Shown piece after piece: positions 61,069 through 64,000 of a DNA stretch of 64,000 nucleotides. A model generated the notes under the pieces. The model ran no database searches and had not been told where the DNA came from. It saw only the letters and a program-made list of their open reading frames with translations. Source of the stretch: Diplocarpon mali (Eukaryota > Ascomycota > Leotiomycetes > Helotiales > Drepanopezizaceae); contig JAENRP010000217.1 in the NCBI GenBank assembly GCA_024741835.1, positions 7,471 through 71,470 of the forward strand. Reading direction: 5' to 3'. The position numbers were made by a program, and so were the translations under genes. Numbering within the stretch: position 1 is the first letter of the stretch; each line of letters opens with the position of its first letter.

Positions 61069-63036
61069 TACTTCGCCGCAGGCCGAATGAACACCACAGG
61101 TGAGGTAGAGATGGGTCCATGGTAACCAGCCCTATGTAAAAAGCGCAACTCTTTCACTTGAAAGAGGTTCCTATAACGTTGTGTAATATTTTAATTTATA
61201 CTCAGCGCAGCGTGGCTTAATCAAATAACTCTTAACATAAGAGAAGAAGCCGAAGTTGGTGCTTTAGCTTCTGATATGTGAATTAGGATTGCATTCAGAG
61301 GCTAGAGAATGGCAAAAAGTCTCTAGTAATCCAGAATGTTAAGATGTTCAGGCCTGAGAAGAAAATATACTTGTGAAATCTTCAAGTTAAAGGTACGAAG
61401 TATTGCGTTACTCTCTGTGTTTCTTTGACGTCTACCGTAAGACCCACCAGCGAACCCAACGGATCAAGGGTAGGTTTAAGTGTGTTTGCAGGGTTAAATG
61501 AACAAACATACTTTCATATAGTGTTGATTTGGCTGCCCCTCCTTCCTTCGCAAACACTATTGGCAAATACCTACCTACTGATTGATGGGTACTCTACGAC
61601 TGGCGAGAATACTAGCTAACTATTAGCCACTAGAATTATATTATCGTGTTTTAGCAACTCAAGTTGCTTAGAGATAGCTATTCGGAGTTCAGTTCTCAAA
61701 AGTAGATTAGCCAGTAACCTTCAATCATTTAAAATGGTACAGTATTTGGGAAATAACAGAAAGGTGACTACAGCGTTACAACGATTAGTCATCGTAATCA
61801 GCCAATCGGGATAATAGGAGATGGGGCGCTCGAGTTGCTCAGGTTGCTATATCAGCGCTGTGATTCTCTTGCGATTTTAACTCAAAGCTGTATTCTTTAG
61901 TTTTGGAGAGATCAAAAAACGACTCAATATCCAATTTTACATAGATAATAGCTCAAGTATTGAGTATATTACAACATTTCTGAGTTAGACGCCCCTACTT
62001 CTAACCCCAGCAACTGACAGTTGATGAAGCCAACCGCTATATAGGGATCCGCAGAACTCAATATTTTCATTAGTTTTAAGGTTTGAAAATTCGGCTTACT
62101 CTCGCTCTCTTGTTTGAGTGGCTGTATTACCCTTGTCTATGGAGTGCTGATCAGTGGAGTTTGACCCATGGTATCTGCGAAATGAGAAGAAAAAAGGGGG
62201 GTTCGGAGTATATCCTTGCATGTACGAAGTACAAAGTACTAAGCGAAAAGTACTTGGTTTCTGGGAAGTTCTCTTCGAGGTAGTTCGAGATACTTGGTAC
62301 ATGCCCGAAATAATGTACAAGTGCTGTCTGTGCGTAATTCTACCGGTTTCCATTAACAGGGCTCATATACAGGGGGTATAGCCAATGATTTATCTATGAC
62401 GATTCGCCGCTTTTTGCACTGAAAATCAACGCTTTCAATATGGATTCAGCAGGAGGAGGCCATACAAAATATTAAGGAAATTGTAAAAGCAGCATTGCCA
62501 AGTATCTAGTGTGCACGGCCTAGAATTGTACATTATTTACCCATGATACGAAGTACACTCAAGTTGATTAACGTTAGCCGGTTTTGAAGTGCCTAAGTAT
62601 GAGATCCCCGACACGCTCTTCCTGATTATTCCGAGGTCAAATAAAATTCGATTGTTAGAGGCATAATCAAATAACATGCTTGAGAATACATCTAAGATGT
62701 ACTTCGATGTAGATCAGACTTCAAGCAGTTACGAATAGAATTTCATGTTGGCGTTGGTCTTGTGGCGGTAAGTTAAACTATATTTAGAGGTATAAGTTGA
62801 AATGATTGAAAACTAACAAATACAGGGTTTGAAAGAAGACGTCAGAGTGGGGGCGCTGGTATCAGGGGTAGGTCTTCACGGAAGCCCGGCCTTTGGCAAC
62901 AACGCAGCTCTACGGAGGTACTTTGTCGCAGGCCGAACAAACACCACGTTAACATGTGTGAATGAGGAAAAGATAGGATGGGTTTGTAAGGTTGAATATT
63001 CAATATGGTGGTGTTTATTTGGCCTGCGATGAAGTA
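61069..63036. mobile_element. Degenerate terminal-inverted-repeat element (about 1.97 kb)
   Basis: The 29 bp word at 61069-61097 is found inverted at 63008-63036 with 25 of 29 matches, and all four differences are G/A or C/T transitions. The interior is AT-rich with no open transposase frame. This fits a DNA transposon or MITE damaged by RIP. No target-site duplication could be recognised, and an alternative is that only the inner 118 bp unit is the element. Confidence 0.45.
62919..63036. repeat. 118 bp inverted-repeat unit (MITE-like)
   Basis: A copy of the 29 bp word at 62919-62947 faces an inverted copy at 63008-63036, leaving a 60 bp spacer. The arms match at 25 of 29 positions, again with transitions only. 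The structure could fold into a hairpin. Confidence 0.6.
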
Positions 63037-64000
63037 ATTGGCGACGCTGTACTGGGCTCGCTTCTAATTTAAATTTAATACAACTTGATGCACATTCCAA
63101 ACTATTGATGCTAAGAGGGTAGGATCAACATTTGGAATGAAGGCGTTGGGTTGGATTTTTTTTTAAAAAGTTAGATGATAATGAGAACCGTCTTTATTAA
63201 TATTAATATTCGCTTTAAGCCTAGTGCGTAGCACTGTGGCACAGCAATGAAGTACTGTAATCTATGAGCTGCACAGGGGTATAGTGGGTAAGACGCTTAG
63301 CCTAATTGGCCAATTATTGTTACAATGCTACAGTACTGATTCTACTATATATCTACTTGACTTTATGTTAAGGCCATCAAGGATATGTTCTCTAGACATA
63401 GACAGGTAGCCTTTCCTAATTTTTAACTTAAAGGCAAGTTACAAAATTCAACATCAATCATAGCGAGCTTGGCGAGCTATTTTATAGCAGATATCTTTCT
63501 ATGTTAAACCCTACAACAGCCTTACGAAAAACTGGCTATCTGACTTTTATAGCAGGTGCATCTTATTAACCAAATGAAAATCATATATATGTATAATTTA
63601 TTCCTTTTAATATAATATATAAGTACTATACTACATAGCAAAAGCGGGAAACACCATCCTACATTCTTAAATATAAGGAAAAAAACAGTATGGGACTCTT
63701 TCCATGTTTACTATATAGTCTAATGTAGTCACAGTTCCTAATTCCTTCTTATATATTAGTCGATATTTATTCCCTTTACGTCTTAGGCGAGTACGATCTT
63801 AAGAAGGTGCCTAAACAAATCAAGTTGCCTCCGGTTTTCTATGCAGCGGGTAAAAGTAGAAGCCGTTTATCTCCATAGGATCGCAATGCAACTGGGACTT
63901 GTCCTTACTGGAATACACACATCATTGTATATTAGATAATTTGGCTGAATTGGCAATTAACTTATGTAATATTAAATCAAATATCGGAGTATTTCCATGA

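Larger units (their letters stand above)
61061..64000. other. AT-rich gene-free block with transposon remnants
   Basis: High AT content, many TA steps and stops in all frames; the final 500 bases are the most extreme. It contains three copies of a 29 bp terminal-repeat-like word (61069-61097, 62919-62947, and inverted at 63008-63036), a 13 bp inverted pair at 62219-62231 and 62291-62303, and no readable transposase. No gene is called. Confidence 0.6.

Noticed and set aside
63271..63297. TATAGTGGGTAAGACGCTTA, like a tRNA A box
   Set aside because: No B box or cloverleaf could be drawn downstream; at most a very degraded tRNA-derived repeat.
1..64000. CRISPR arrays, prophage, bacterial-style operons, rRNA
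   Set aside because: None seen; intron-rich eukaryotic genes throughout, and tandem repeats lack regular spacers.

Overview
The window is genomic DNA from a filamentous ascomycete (Pezizomycotina). The genes are split by many short introns (about 42-192 bp, mostly 45-60 bp) with GT..AG borders, the protein set is fungal (Cdc4-type F-box/WD40 protein, Nup192, Tel1, Rds1-type ferritin-like protein), and gene-rich DNA alternates with AT-rich, TpA-rich gene-free blocks that look like repeats worn down by repeat-induced point mutation (RIP). The class cannot be fixed from sequence alone; Leotiomycetes is a guess. There is no sign of bacterial or organelle DNA.

Layout. 1-5.2 kb: GC-rich flank with simple repeats, a secreted ferritin-like protein and a secreted GH16 glucanase. 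6.2-24.7 kb: three large housekeeping genes, cullin-4 (-), nucleoporin Nup192 (-) and the ATM-type kinase Tel1 (+, 2,925 aa, nine exons); Nup192 and Tel1 share a 574 bp divergent promoter. 24.7-27.9 kb: AT-rich gene-free block. 27.9-32.7 kb: a secreted carboxylesterase/lipase and a gamma-glutamyltransferase-like enzyme. 32.7-40.0 kb: sparse region with a very-long-chain 3-hydroxyacyl-CoA dehydratase (PHS1 type) and an unknown four-helix membrane protein. 40.0-54.3 kb: Cdc4 (-), Hop1 (+) and Mer3/Hfm1 (-); Hop1 and Mer3 are tail to tail. 54.9-60.2 kb: a nucleotide-sugar transporter and a long disordered protein. 60.2-64 kb: second AT-rich block holding a terminal-inverted-repeat element remnant.

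Functional themes. Genome maintenance and cell-cycle control are well represented: Tel1 (damage signalling), Hop1 (meiotic axis, a known Tel1/Mec1 substrate in yeast), Mer3 (crossover helicase), cullin-4 (CRL4 scaffold) and Cdc4 (SCF substrate receptor). Complete reading frames for Hop1 and Mer3, together with transition-only differences between repeat copies, fit a lineage with a present or recent sexual cycle. The secreted hydrolases and the GGT-like enzyme sit next to AT-rich or repeat-rich DNA. All exon structures below were derived by eye from splice signals, frame continuity and family similarity; no transcript data were available.
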